Shown: positions 26,601 through 34,691, counted from the first letter of the stretch. The stretch is 64,000 nucleotides of DNA from Achromobacter sp. HZ34 (GCF_002209485.1 NZ_NJIX01000008.1:1-64000); one strand, 5' to 3'. Notes: generated by a model from the letters alone, not told the origin. Numbers and translations: made by a program.

Positions 26601-27775
26601 CGCAGTTGCTCCACCTTGTTGCGCCACGAATAGCGCTTGACCCGCGCCAGGCCGCTGTCGATGACGAAGCGGATGCCGGGCACGGTCAGGGAGGTTTCCG
26701 CCACGTTGGTGGCCAGCACGATACGGCGGGCATTGCCGCGCGGGCGGAAGATCTGTTCCTGCTCGGCCTGCGACAGGCGGGCGAACAAGGGCAGGATTTC
26801 CGTGCCCGGAGGATGGTGCTTGCGCAGGGCCTCGGCCGCTTCGCGGATTTCGCGTTCGCCGGGCAGGAAGACCAGGACGTCGCCCGAACCGTGCCGCGCG
26901 CATTCGTCGACGCCGTCGACGATGGCATCGATCAGGTCGCGCTCTTCGTCGCCGGAACGGTCGCGGTTGCCGGGACGCGGGCGGCGTGTGGAGGTTTCCT
27001 CGATATCGTCTTCGGTCTCGTCCTGGCGCACCGGGCGGTAGCGGATCTCCACCGGGTACAGGCGGCCGGACACTTCGATGACCGGCGCCGGCTTGCCGTC
27101 GGCCCCGGCGAAATGCTGCGAGAAACGGTCGGCGTCGATGGTGGCCGAGGTGATGATGACTTTCAGGTCGGGCCGGCGCGGCAGCAGTTGCTTCAGGTAG
27201 CCGAGCAGAAAGTCGATGTTCAGGCTGCGCTCGTGGGCCTCGTCGATGATGATCGTGTCGTAGCGGCGCAGCAGTGGATCGCGCTGCGATTCCGCCAGCA
27301 GGATGCCGTCGGTCATCAGCTTGATGGCGGCGTTCGGGCCGGTGCGGTCGTTGAAGCGCACCTGGTAGCCGACCAGTTCGCCCATCGGCGTATTCAGTTC
27401 CTCGGCGATGCGCTTGGCCACGGACGTGGCGGCCAGGCGGCGCGGCTGGGTGTGGCCGATCATGCGCTGGCGGCCGCGGCCGGCGTCCAGGCAGATCTTG
27501 GGCAGCTGCGTGGTCTTGCCCGAACCCGTTTCGCCGCTGACGATGACGACCTGGTGGCCGGTGATGGCGCGCGCGATCTCATCGCGCCGGGCACTGACGG
27601 GCAGGTCCTCCGGATAGGTGATGGGCGGGATTTCGCGCGGCGGACGGCTCGGGCGGCCGCGGTCCGGCCGCGACGGCGGCGCCTGCTCGCCTGGCGTGGC
27701 GGCGGGTTCAGCGGGTCGGGAGGAGGATGCGGGAGCGGCGGGGCGCGTTGCGGAAGGCGAAGGCTTGACGGTCAT
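23687..27775 (-). CDS. hrpA: ATP-dependent RNA helicase HrpA
   Basis: Encodes 1362 residues of the DEAH/RHA helicase family. A Pro/Ser/Ala-rich N-terminal tail (about 50 residues) precedes the helicase core: Walker A (GETGSGKTTQ), IIIDEAHERSLN (DEAH), TSATID and QRAGRCGRVGPG (motif VI). The HA2/OB region and the long HrpA C-terminal domain (DUF3418) follow. HrpA rescues stalled ribosomes by acting on mRNA, and length fits the family. The Met at 27775 is used; the open frame to 27847 has no family resemblance. Residues around 530-570 form an acidic/Ala-rich insert (REDGDAAGDEDGDPTEVAAG) inside the HA2 region. A FapA-like gene ends about 70 bases upstream. Confidence 0.95.
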   Translation of the reverse strand: MTVKPSPSATRPAAPASSSRPAEPAATPGEQAPPSRPDRGRPSRPPREIPPITYPEDLPVSARRDEIARAITGHQVVIVSGETGSGKTTQLPKICLDAGRGRQRMIGHTQPRRLAATSVAKRIAEELNTPMGELVGYQVRFNDRTGPNAAIKLMTDGILLAESQRDPLLRRYDTIIIDEAHERSLNIDFLLGYLKQLLPRRPDLKVIITSATIDADRFSQHFAGADGKPAPVIEVSGRLYPVEIRYRPVRQDETEDDIEETSTRRPRPGNRDRSGDEERDLIDAIVDGVDECARHGSGDVLVFLPGEREIREAAEALRKHHPPGTEILPLFARLSQAEQEQIFRPRGNARRIVLATNVAETSLTVPGIRFVIDSGLARVKRYSWRNKVEQLRIEPVSRASANQRAGRCGRVGPGVCIRLYAEDDFNARPPFTDPEVLRSSLASVILRMKSLRLNDIENFPFVEAPPGRAIADGYHLLQELGAIEAVREDGDAAGDEDGDPTEVAAGAVANADGASGVATAPKRSAAAEPERSPRFALTRTGEELARLPVDPRVGRMILAAREQQCLAEMLIIAAALSVQDPRDRPMHEKEAAEQAHAKFADEKSEFVSYLKLWRWYHEQVEHKASQRKLAGQMRQNFLSPLRLREWHDVHSQLSSVIGEQGWRINTAEATFEQLHLALLSGLLGNIGFKSDEASAAGAGQYLGARDIRFHIHPGSRLVKKAGRWIVAGELVETTRLYARCVARIEPVWVERVGAHLLRRNWGDPRWEKKAGQVVANERATLYGLTIYSGRRVHYGRINPQHARELFIRQALVPGEIDTRLPFVAHNRRLIAEIEKLEHRARRPDILVDDELIYAFYDRQIPAGMSQTATLEKWVNGLDKAGAAALQLTRDELMRHEAAGVTTEVFPKKMDWQGVSMPLDYHFEPGSPRDGVTLSVPLFALNKVDAPRCEWLVPGMLKEKVQLLLKSLPQKIRRHCVPLPDYAAGFYDRWFDRLAEPQQGLVDALTADMWDQIKVRPLASDFKLETLPAHLFMNFRVVDEHGRMLAASRNLAQLKAEHGRQAQADFQQMASRDTQVAQALAQEGLTAWTFGPLPEIMEIRRKGLSVIGYPALVDRGTHCDLDVYDDPDEARRHHRAGLLRLFRLGLREQVKFLEKNLTDLTRISMLFMPLGTLEELRDQIIDAALAQACLGDPWPTNAEEFDSRRNDGKGRVGLLAQEVARLAGAILTEWAAVQRKLPQAKAHAAAYADLQQQVGALVHRWFLRDTPYAQLAHFPRYLKAAVARIDKLRADPGRDQRLMTEMAPLLTQYQRARSALKGAPDARLDEFRWLLEELRVALFAQELRTPMPVSVKRLMKTWESMQR

Positions 27776-27847
27776 TGCCCGAATTATAGAGGGGCGCCTC
27801 CCTGCCCGCCGGCTCAAGGGAGTCGCCGCCGCCCGCGCGGCAAGCAA

Positions 27848-29662
27848 TCACCGGATGGTGAGCTTGCCCTCGCTGAGGGTGGCCTTGCCGCCGCCCATGT
27901 CCTCGATGATTTCCTCGCGGCGATTGCCGATCTGCAGGTCGACACCGCCGTAGATCCGCTTGCCGACCTCGATGGTCGCCCCATCGGTGGCGTCCTTTTC
28001 CGCGGCCAGTTCCGCTTCCTTGGCCTCCAGTGCCCCCAGGTCGCGGTTCAGCTTCACATGGGTCTGCAAAGCCCGCGCACCGATCCCGTTGGCGCCCTTC
28101 TCCGGATGCTTGCGCAGGAAAATCAGCAGCTGCTCCAGCTTGCCCTTTTCCTCGGTCAGGCGCAGGCGGGTCCGTTCCAAAGCCTCTTTCTGCATGGCCG
28201 CATGCGGGTTCACCCCCACCTGCACCAAGGTCTTGACGCCGGCCATGGTACCCAGCGTCACCGCACGCACAGACCGCAGCGCCCGCACCTGGCCACCATT
28301 GATGCTGCCCTGGGCGGCGCCCTTGCCACCCACGGTCACGCTGTCGCCGGCCGCTACGTCACTCTGGCGGATCTCGCTTTCCACCACCACATCCTTGCCG
28401 GCGCTGACCGTGGCGTTACCGATGAAGCGCGCCTGCACCGACCCCTTGGCGATGACGTGGGCGCTGCGCATCACCGGCTCGCCGCTACCCGACAGGCCGC
28501 CTTCGGCCGCGCCCAGGATGCCGCCCTTGACCACCACGTTGCCGCCCGCATCGATGTGCGCGGCTTCCACCGTACCGCTGACCACCACGTCGCCAGTCAC
28601 CTTCACCTGCATGCCGGTGGTGATGTCGCCATTGACCTGCAGGGTGCCGTCGAAATCGATATTGCCCGAGGACAGGTCGACGGCCTCGACCTGCACCACG
28701 GGATTGACCGACATGCCATGGCCATTGGCCAGCAGGGACGGCGCGCCGGCAATGGCGGCGACGAGCACGTCGGGATCCTGCGCGTCACGCGTGACACCGG
28801 TCAGCTCGGGATCGTAGGGGATGTCTTCCGGTTCCGGCGCCGGCGCGGCCTGGCCCAGCACATTGATGCCGTCCTTGCCCCGCTTGGCGGGAATACGGCG
28901 CATCAGGCGCATGCCCGGCTTGACCAGCAGCAGATTGCCCAGCGTGCGGTAGTCCACCAGCGCGCGGTCATCGACCTTGGCGTGGGGGGCCTGGGAGTCC
29001 AGCAGGGATTTGAACTGGGTGGGCTCGCCCTCGCTGGGGGCGATGCCTTCGGCCACCACCAGGTCTTCACAGAAGCCTGCTTCGAGGGCCTGCAGCAGCT
29101 GGTCTTCCTTCACGCCGAACACCACTTTGTGGTCGGCCAGGATGGCGCGCACGTCGGCCAGGACGACGTGGCGGCCGCCGCGCGGCGGCTGCATGTTCAG
29201 GAACACCTGCATGTGGTCGGGCTCGATCGACAGCTCGAAGCTGCCGTCGTGGACCGCGCCAATGACTTGCTCGACGACGTCGGGGTCGCCTTCGGGCAGG
29301 TCCGGCAGGTCGTCCAGGGTGGCGGTATCGGCCAGCACCGGCGCGCTTGCCAGTTCGACCACGGCGCCCAGATGCGCCGCGGCGGATTCGATGGCGGCCA
29401 GCTCGGTGACCAGCGCCGCGCCTTCGTCGGCGCCCTGCGATGCCGCGGCCAGGCCACCCGCGTAGCGCGCGGCCACCTCACAGCAGCGGTCGATGAAGCG
29501 CGCCACGGCGTCGCCATCCAGGGCGTCGGCCGTCCAGCCGCGGGTCGCGACCACGGTTTCCAGCATGTCGACGCTGGGCGGCTCGGCATCCACGCCCGCG
29601 CGGAAACCCGCGCGCAGTTCGTGAGTGACCGGGTCCAGGGTCAACCAGTAGCGTTGCTCCAC
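27848..29662 (-). CDS. FapA-like protein (DUF342, flagellar assembly protein A family)
   Basis: Encodes 604 residues with the DUF342/FapA layout. An N-terminal region is followed by LVKPGMRLMRRIPAKRGKDGINVLGQ. A right-handed parallel beta-helix then shows repeated IDAGGNVVVKGGILGAA / VIAKGSVQARFIGNATVSAGKDVVVESEI units. A coiled coil (about 480-560: EALERTRLRLTEEKGKLEQLLIFLRK) precedes a short beta tail. Relatives include FapA of Vibrio, which inhibits PTS enzyme IIA(Glc), and polymer-forming cytoskeletal proteins. The start is GTG at 29662, with GGGGA about 10 bases upstream; no earlier ATG fits. No flagellar genes are nearby, so a flagellar role is not supported here. Confidence 0.85.
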   Translation of the reverse strand: MEQRYWLTLDPVTHELRAGFRAGVDAEPPSVDMLETVVATRGWTADALDGDAVARFIDRCCEVAARYAGGLAAASQGADEGAALVTELAAIESAAAHLGAVVELASAPVLADTATLDDLPDLPEGDPDVVEQVIGAVHDGSFELSIEPDHMQVFLNMQPPRGGRHVVLADVRAILADHKVVFGVKEDQLLQALEAGFCEDLVVAEGIAPSEGEPTQFKSLLDSQAPHAKVDDRALVDYRTLGNLLLVKPGMRLMRRIPAKRGKDGINVLGQAAPAPEPEDIPYDPELTGVTRDAQDPDVLVAAIAGAPSLLANGHGMSVNPVVQVEAVDLSSGNIDFDGTLQVNGDITTGMQVKVTGDVVVSGTVEAAHIDAGGNVVVKGGILGAAEGGLSGSGEPVMRSAHVIAKGSVQARFIGNATVSAGKDVVVESEIRQSDVAAGDSVTVGGKGAAQGSINGGQVRALRSVRAVTLGTMAGVKTLVQVGVNPHAAMQKEALERTRLRLTEEKGKLEQLLIFLRKHPEKGANGIGARALQTHVKLNRDLGALEAKEAELAAEKDATDGATIEVGKRIYGGVDLQIGNRREEIIEDMGGGKATLSEGKLTIR

Positions 29663-29817
29663 AGTGTGAACGTCCCCATTATTTACGCAAACGTGCCGAA
29701 AGATCCCGGGCTGGCTGAGTGCCGCAGCATAGAATGCCGTTTAGCCACGATCGGCAATTATTTCAAAATATTAATATCATTTTCCACCTTTTCCTTAGCT
29801 CGATACAAAATTTTTCT

Positions 29818-29863
29818 AAGCATAAGAAAACTTGTGAGCGACGCGGTCGTGGACTGTAGCGGC
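29818..29863. repeat. 46-bp direct repeat, copy A
   Basis: Matches copy B (29975-30020) at 43 of 46 positions. Both copies contain ataagaaaacttgtga followed by a short hairpin cgac-gcg-gtcg. The three differences would all change amino acids if read in the open frame, so conservation looks like DNA or RNA level rather than protein. Confidence 0.8.
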
Positions 29864-29974
29864 ACCCGGGCGGCTGTTCAAAAGCGCCGTGCGCGTCTCC
29901 TGCCGTGGACGGCGTGCGGTTGCGCTCCGCATGCGCTGCGCGCAGCGGAGGGTGGCGGGGGTGGCGTGGTTTCC

Positions 29975-30020
29975 AAGGATAAGAAAACTTGTGAACGACG
30001 CGGTCGTGGGCTGTAGCGGC
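29975..30020. repeat. 46-bp direct repeat, copy B
   Basis: Second copy, 157 bases downstream of copy A and about 140 bases before the SDR start. Here the internal stem is extended to acgac-gcg-gtcgt; in copy A the same outer pair is G-T, still able to pair in RNA. Sequence outside the 46 bases is unrelated between copies. Confidence 0.8.
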
Positions 30021-30159
30021 GCAGGCCGCGCGGGCGCGCGGCGGCACTGGTCGCCAGGACGGAAGACCTCTACGATGCAGGGCGCCAGGTTGCCGTCCGT
30101 ACGCGGGAGGGACGTTGGCCAGGCAGGAACAGAATTTCTAACGGTGAAGGAGCATTTCG

Positions 30160-30936
30160 ATGGATCTGGGTCTGAAAGGAAAGACGGCTTTGGTTTGTGC
30201 GTCCAGCAAAGGGCTGGGGCGCGCCTGCGCTTTGTCGCTGGCGCGTGAGGGCGTGAACGTGGTCATGTCGGCGCGCGGGGCCGATGCGCTGGAAGCAGCG
30301 GCCGAAGCGATCCGCGCCGAAACGGGCGTTCAGGTCACCACGGTGGTGGCCGACGTCGCTACCGCCGACGGCCGCGCCCGCCTGCTGGCCGCCTGCCCGC
30401 GCCCCGATATCCTGGTCAACAACGCCGGCGGCCCCAAGCCGGGCGACTTCCGCGACTGGACCCGCGACGACTGGATCGCCGCCCTGGACGCCAACATGCT
30501 GGCCCCGATCGAATTGATCCGCGCCACCGTGGACGGCATGATCGAGCGCCGCTTCGGCCGCATCGTCAACATCACATCGGCCGCGGTGAAGATGCCCATC
30601 GAAACCCTGGGACTGTCCAACGGTGCGCGCAGCGGCCTGACCGGCTTCGTCGCCGGCCTGGCCCGCCAGGTGGTGGCCCATAACGTCACCATCAACAATC
30701 TGCTGCCCGGGCCGTTCGAAACCGACCGCCTGCTGAACACCATGAAGGCGGCCGCAACGGCCAGCCAGACCGCCGAGCAACTATTCGAGGAACGCCGCCA
30801 GCGCAATCCGGCCAAACGCTTCGGCGACCCCGCCGAATTCGGCGACGCCTGCGCCTTCCTCTGCGGCGCCCGCGCCGGCTTCATCACCGGCCAGAACCTG
30901 GTGATGGACGGCGGCGCGTATCCAGGCACGCTGTAA
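30160..30936 (+). CDS. SDR family oxidoreductase, atypical active site
   Basis: Encodes 258 residues with a Rossmann fold: the cofactor loop ASSKGLGRA (variant of TGxxxGxG), NNAG at 87-90 and Ser140 (VNITSAA). Where classical SDRs have Tyr-x3-Lys, spacing from Ser140 puts Ser153 and Arg157 (GLSNGARSGL), so the usual catalytic Tyr and Lys are missing. The C-terminus (GFITGQNLVMDGGAYPG) is standard. It resembles a group often annotated as FabG-like 3-oxoacyl-ACP reductase, but chemistry should not be assumed. A good ribosome site precedes the ATG. Stands alone, divergent from the FapA-like gene. Confidence 0.85.
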   Translation: MDLGLKGKTALVCASSKGLGRACALSLAREGVNVVMSARGADALEAAAEAIRAETGVQVTTVVADVATADGRARLLAACPRPDILVNNAGGPKPGDFRDWTRDDWIAALDANMLAPIELIRATVDGMIERRFGRIVNITSAAVKMPIETLGLSNGARSGLTGFVAGLARQVVAHNVTINNLLPGPFETDRLLNTMKAAATASQTAEQLFEERRQRNPAKRFGDPAEFGDACAFLCGARAGFITGQNLVMDGGAYPGTL

Positions 30937-30996
30937 AGCCACGCTACCGCGCGCCGCAAGCGAAGAAATGGCACGTCAGCGGAGGCGCCCGAGAAA

Positions 30997-31022
30997 ACGC
31001 GTAGCACGCGCGTGCTACGCGT
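30997..31022. repeat. 26-bp perfect palindrome downstream of the SDR gene
   Basis: The 13 bases acgcgtagcacgc are followed immediately by their exact reverse complement. There is no spacer, and no T run follows, so it is not a standard Rho-independent terminator. A smaller gaaac-g-gtttc dyad follows at about 31024-31034. Could be a protein-binding site, a cruciform or a transcript 3'-end hairpin. Confidence 0.7.
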
Positions 31023-31124
31023 CGAAACGGTTTCTAAGCGCCCCGCCGCGGGCGACCGAAGCGCACGCCAGACCTTTACGTGACTAAATAGGCACGGGCC
31101 GTGCGGGTTATCCCTGCGTGGTCC

Positions 31125-31130
31125 TATAAT
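31125..31130 (+). promoter_or_regulatory. Consensus -10 box upstream of argA
   Basis: A perfect TATAAT lies 40 bases before the argA ATG. No good -35 is seen at 17 bp spacing, so an activator or weak -35 is implied. The ribosome site aggaag is at about 31155. Confidence 0.55.
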
Positions 31131-31170
31131 TTCGAGTTCATTTTTCCTTTGCAGGAAGTCTCGCCGCATC

Positions 31171-32526
31171 ATGTCCGACCAGGAACAAGACACCGTCTCC
31201 GCGCTGGAAGCCCCGGGCTTCGCCCCCGCCCAGTTCGTTCGTTGGTTTCGTGAAGTCGCCCCCTATGTCCACGCGTTCCGCGGCAAGACCTTCGTCGTCG
31301 CCTTCGGCGGCGAGCTGGTGCAAGCCGGTGCCTTGAACGTGCTGGTGCAGGACCTGTCCCTGCTCTCCTCGCTGGGCATCCGCCTGGTGCTGGTGCACGG
31401 CTCGCGTCCCCAGGTAAACGAACAGTTGCGCCTGAAAGGCTATACCCATCAATTCGACCGCGGCATGTCGCCCACCGACGCCGCCTCGCTCGAATGCGCC
31501 AAGGAAGCGGCCGGCGAAATACGCCTGGACATCGAAGCGGCGTTCAGCCAGGGCCTGCCCAACACGCCCATGTCGCACGCCCACATCCGCGTCATCTCCG
31601 GCAACTTCGTCACCGCCCGGCCTTCCGGCGTCATCGACGGCGTGGACTACAAGCACACCGGCCAGGTCCGCAAGATCGACGTCGACGCCATGCGCCAGGC
31701 CATGGAGCTGGGGTCGGTGGTGCTGCTGTCGCCGCTCGGCTTCTCGCCCACCGGCGACGCCTTCAACCTGGCGATGGAAGAGATGGCGACCAGCGTGGCC
31801 GTGGCCCTGCGCGCCGAAAAGCTGATCTTCCTGTCGGTGACCGACGGCGTGCTCAACGAAGACGGCAGTGTGGATACCGAATTGGCGCGCATCGATGCCG
31901 ACGCGCTGCTGGCCAAAGGCGACCTGGACGAGGACACCTCGGCGTTCCTGCAGTACAGCTCGCTGGCGGTCAAGCGTGGCGTGGCGCGGGCGCACATCGT
32001 GCCCTTCACGCTGGACGGCGGTGTGCTGTTGGAAATCTTCACCCACGATGGCGTGGGCACCATGGTCGTCGAAGACACCCTGGACGATCTGCGCCCGGCG
32101 ACGCTGGACGATGTCGGCGCCATCCTCAGCCTGATCGAGCCGCTGGAAGCCGATGGCACGCTGGTGCCGCGCGGCCGCGGCGTGATCGAACGCGACGTCG
32201 AGAACTTCACGGTGCTGGAGCACGACGGCGTCATCTACGGCTGCGCGGCCTTGCATCACTTTCCGGAAGAACAGATGGCCGAAATGGCCTGCCTGATCGT
32301 GCATCCCGAATGGCAAGGCTCCGGCGAAGGGGAAATCCTGCTGCGCCATATGGAATCGCGCGCCCGCAGCCTCGGCGCCAAGCGGCTGTTCGTGCTGACC
32401 ACGCGTACCTCGCACTGGTTCCTCAAGCGCGGTTTCGTCAACGGCGGCATCGCCGACATGCCGCGCGAAAAGCAGCAGAACTACAACCGCTCACGCAACA
32501 GCCTCATCTTCATCAAGCGGCTGTAG
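31171..32526 (+). CDS. argA: N-acetylglutamate synthase (amino-acid N-acetyltransferase)
   Basis: Encodes 451 residues catalysing the first step of arginine biosynthesis, acetyl-CoA plus glutamate to N-acetylglutamate. The N-terminal amino-acid-kinase fold has FVVAFGGELV, LVLVHGSRPQVNEQL and FLSVTDGVLNEDG. The C-terminal GNAT domain (about 300-451) has EMACLIVHPEWQGSGEGEILLRHMESRA and LTTRTSHWFLKRGF. Length and two-domain layout fit ArgA. This family is normally feedback-inhibited by arginine through the kinase-like domain. It is followed by yggX, a pairing common in betaproteobacteria. Confidence 0.96.
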   Translation: MSDQEQDTVSALEAPGFAPAQFVRWFREVAPYVHAFRGKTFVVAFGGELVQAGALNVLVQDLSLLSSLGIRLVLVHGSRPQVNEQLRLKGYTHQFDRGMSPTDAASLECAKEAAGEIRLDIEAAFSQGLPNTPMSHAHIRVISGNFVTARPSGVIDGVDYKHTGQVRKIDVDAMRQAMELGSVVLLSPLGFSPTGDAFNLAMEEMATSVAVALRAEKLIFLSVTDGVLNEDGSVDTELARIDADALLAKGDLDEDTSAFLQYSSLAVKRGVARAHIVPFTLDGGVLLEIFTHDGVGTMVVEDTLDDLRPATLDDVGAILSLIEPLEADGTLVPRGRGVIERDVENFTVLEHDGVIYGCAALHHFPEEQMAEMACLIVHPEWQGSGEGEILLRHMESRARSLGAKRLFVLTTRTSHWFLKRGFVNGGIADMPREKQQNYNRSRNSLIFIKRL

Positions 32527-32708
32527 GCAGGGGCTGTGGTGCCGCTGCCGCTGCTCCCGCGCAGCGCCTGCGGCAGCGCCTGCAGCCACGGCTGTAGAGC
32601 ACTGCCCTTGCAAGCGCGACGCGCCACCGTGCACGCCGCAGGGGCTTTCCGGCCAGCGCCGCCGCCTCGGTTAAAATCCGCCCATTCACTTTTTTAGGCA
32701 ATTCCGAC

Positions 32709-32981
32709 ATGGCCCGTACCGTTAACTGCGTCAAACTCAAGCGTGAAGCCGAAGGGCTGGACTTTCCGCCCTACCCCGGCGAACTGGGCACCCGCATCTG
32801 GCAGAGCGTGTCCAAGGAAGCCTGGGAAGAATGGAAAGGCGTGCAGACCCGCCTGGTCAATGAAAACCGCCTGAACCTGGCCGACGCCCGCGCCCGCAAG
32901 TACCTGCAACAGCAGATGGAACGCTTTCTGTTCGAAGACGGCTCCGTGGAAGCGCAAGGTTTCGTCCCGCCTTCGGCGTAA
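32709..32981 (+). CDS. yggX: Probable Fe(2+)-trafficking protein
   Basis: Encodes 90 residues, the usual family length. Begins [27 protein letters not shown] with the conserved Cys7, and contains [25 protein letters not shown] and the C-terminal helix [11 protein letters not shown]. YggX protects iron-sulfur proteins from oxidative damage in the cytoplasm. A strong bidirectional terminator follows, closing the transcript against phoU. Confidence 0.95.
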   Translation: MARTVNCVKLKREAEGLDFPPYPGELGTRIWQSVSKEAWEEWKGVQTRLVNENRLNLADARARKYLQQQMERFLFEDGSVEAQGFVPPSA

Positions 32982-32997
32982 TATCGCAGCCCCCATG

Positions 32998-33039
32998 AAA
33001 AACCGGCGCCGGACTGCAAAGTCCGACGCCGGTTTTTTT
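32998..33039. terminator. Bidirectional Rho-independent terminator between yggX and phoU
   Basis: The arms 32998-33008 and 33027-33037 pair over 11 bp. A one-base mismatch follows, then a 5-bp stem (33010-33014 with 33021-33025) and a 6-base loop. The plus-strand tail is seven Ts (33033-33039), and the A run at the left gives Ts on the minus strand. Confidence 0.9.
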
Positions 33040-33085
33040 GACTCCGCCTGGCGCGGCAGTCAGTGGATCAGCAGGCTTCCCTGAA

Positions 33086-33820
33086 TCAGGCCTGCACGTC
33101 GTTCCCGACCGATTCGTCCTCTTCGCCGCGCGCCTGGCGCTCGGCGTTCTTGGCGCCGGTGTGACGCACGTCGGCACCATGCACCATATAAATGACGCGT
33201 TCGGACATGTTCTTGGCATGGTCGCCGATGCGCTCCAGCGCGCGGGCCACGAAGATCACGTCGATGGACGGCGAAATGGTGCGCGGGTCCTCGATCATGA
33301 ACGAGATCAGCTGGCGCAGCGCGGCCTTCCATTCCTTGTCCACGCTCTTGTCGCTACGCACCACCGCGGCGGCCTGCAGGGCATCCAGGCGGGCAAAGGC
33401 GTCCAGGGTCTGGCGCAGCATTTCGCGCACGGCATCGGCCATGTGGCGCAGGTCCACGCTGGGCGTGTAGCGCACTTCGTCATCATGGATACGACGAGCC
33501 ACGGCCGAGATCTTTTCCGCTTCGTCACCGCAACGTTCCATATCGGTCAGCATCTTGGACACGGCCATCAGCGTACGCAGGTCGATCGCGGTGGGCTGGT
33601 GGCGCGCCAGGATCTGGCTGATGCGCTGGTCGATGTCGACTTCGTAGCGATTGACTTCCTTCTCACGCTCGCGAACCTTCTCGACCAGCAGCGTGTCGCC
33701 CCCCGTCAGCGCTTCGATGGACTCCTGGATCATGACCTCGACGACTCCCCCCATCGCCAGGAATTGCGAACGGACGGCTTCCAGATCGGCGTCGAATTGT
33801 TTGTTTGTATGCTCGGTCAT
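33086..33820 (-). CDS. phoU: Phosphate signalling complex protein PhoU
   Basis: Encodes 244 residues forming two three-helix PhoU repeats, with the E/DxxxD metal-binding motifs visible as MLTDMERCGDEAEKISAVARR and VIFVARALERIGDHAKNMSERV. PhoU couples the Pst transporter to the PhoR sensor, dampening the Pho response when phosphate is sufficient. It is not adjacent to pst or phoBR here, but has its own strong Pho box. The start ATG at 33820 has a gggag ribosome site. Confidence 0.95.
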   Translation of the reverse strand: MTEHTNKQFDADLEAVRSQFLAMGGVVEVMIQESIEALTGGDTLLVEKVREREKEVNRYEVDIDQRISQILARHQPTAIDLRTLMAVSKMLTDMERCGDEAEKISAVARRIHDDEVRYTPSVDLRHMADAVREMLRQTLDAFARLDALQAAAVVRSDKSVDKEWKAALRQLISFMIEDPRTISPSIDVIFVARALERIGDHAKNMSERVIYMVHGADVRHTGAKNAERQARGEEDESVGNDVQA

Positions 33821-33906
33821 CCGGGCTCCCAGCGGTTTTAACGGCTTGATGTCATGCGCTGCGCGCGCAGCCGGGCTTGGCTGTCGTGTATCAGCGTCGC
33901 CCGGAA

Positions 33907-33939
33907 GGTTATGACTTGTTTATGACAGGATTATGAACC
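33907..33939 (-). promoter_or_regulatory. Pho box, three tandem 11-bp PhoB sites, upstream of phoU
   Basis: Read on the minus strand, three contiguous 11-base units share a TCATAA core: GGTTCATAATC (33939-33929), CTGTCATAAAC (33928-33918) and AAGTCATAACC (33917-33907). The middle unit matches the classical half-site CTGTCATAAA. Eleven-base phasing is the PhoB binding pattern. The site lies about 90 bases upstream of the phoU ATG. Confidence 0.85.
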
Positions 33940-34013
33940 GGTCCTCTCGCCCAGGCACGCGACCCTGACGGAAAGACAGGAGCGGCGGGCATTCATGCCG
34001 CCCCACCAGTCGT

Positions 34014-34691
34014 TCAGTCCGACCCCAGGCGCCGGATGCCATTCTGCGTGGCCAGCAGCGCCAGGTCGGCGCCGGGACGCGAAAACAGGCCGCAGGTCAC
34101 CACGCCGGGAATATTGTTCACTTCCAGTTCCAGCGCCGGCGCATCGACGATATCCAGTCCGGCGACGTCCAGGATGACGTTGCCATTGTCGGTGGTGAAC
34201 CCCTGGCGCACGACCGGGCGGCCGCCCAGCTTGGCCAGCGTACGCGCGACCGCGGCGGCGGCCATGGGGATCACTTCGACCGGCAGGGGAAAGGCGCCCA
34301 GGCGTTGCACCAGCTTGGATTCGTCGGCGATGCAGACGAAGCGGTCGGCCACCGACGCGACGATCTTCTCGCGGGTCTGCGCGCCGCCGCCGCCCTTGAT
34401 CATGTGCAGGCGGCCATCGATTTCATCGGCACCGTCGACATAGACAGGCATGTGCTCGACGTCGTTCAGGTCGAATACGGCAATGCCGTGCCCTTGCAGA
34501 CGCTTGGCGCTACGTTCGGAACTGGCGACCGCGCCGCGCACGCGGCCCTTGAAACGCGCCAGGCCGTCGATGAAAAGGTCGGCCGTGGAGCCGGTACCGA
34601 CACCGATGATGACATCGGGGCCGGCCACTTGTTCAACGATTTCCAGGGCCGCATCAGCGGCCTGCTGCTTCAATTCTTGCTGGGAAAGCAT
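34014..34691 (-). CDS. rpiA: Ribose-5-phosphate isomerase A
   Basis: Encodes 225 residues interconverting ribose-5-phosphate and ribulose-5-phosphate in the pentose phosphate pathway. Signature segments: [17 protein letters not shown] (phosphate binding), [28 protein letters not shown] (active-site Asp and Lys) and FVCIADESK. Length is normal. It lies between phoU and rmuC on the same strand with gaps of about 190 and 70 bases, so co-transcription is uncertain. Confidence 0.96.
   Translation of the reverse strand: MLSQQELKQQAADAALEIVEQVAGPDVIIGVGTGSTADLFIDGLARFKGRVRGAVASSERSAKRLQGHGIAVFDLNDVEHMPVYVDGADEIDGRLHMIKGGGGAQTREKIVASVADRFVCIADESKLVQRLGAFPLPVEVIPMAAAAVARTLAKLGGRPVVRQGFTTDNGNVILDVAGLDIVDAPALELEVNNIPGVVTCGLFSRPGADLALLATQNGIRRLGSD

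Larger units (their letters stand above)
29663..30159. other. Non-coding divergent region with two 46-bp direct repeats
   Basis: Lies between the divergent FapA-like and SDR genes. The left part (29690-29830) is AT-rich with runs such as caaaatattaatatc and is the probable promoter zone. A GC-rich dyad-rich segment (about 29925-29950, including the perfect palindrome gctgcgcgcagc at 29935-29946) separates two copies of a 46-base repeat. Short open frames crossing it show no conserved product. The SDR has a good ribosome site (gaaggag, 30146-30152). Confidence 0.6.

Noticed and set aside
25640-30016. Very long plus-strand open frame (1458 codons) antisense to hrpA and the FapA-like gene
   Set aside because: Composition is that of an antisense shadow; both minus-strand genes are complete and recognisable.
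29763-30047. Small minus-strand open frame (94 codons) between the FapA-like and SDR genes
   Set aside because: No ribosome site; it spans the direct repeats and a GC-rich palindrome and has no coherent protein character.
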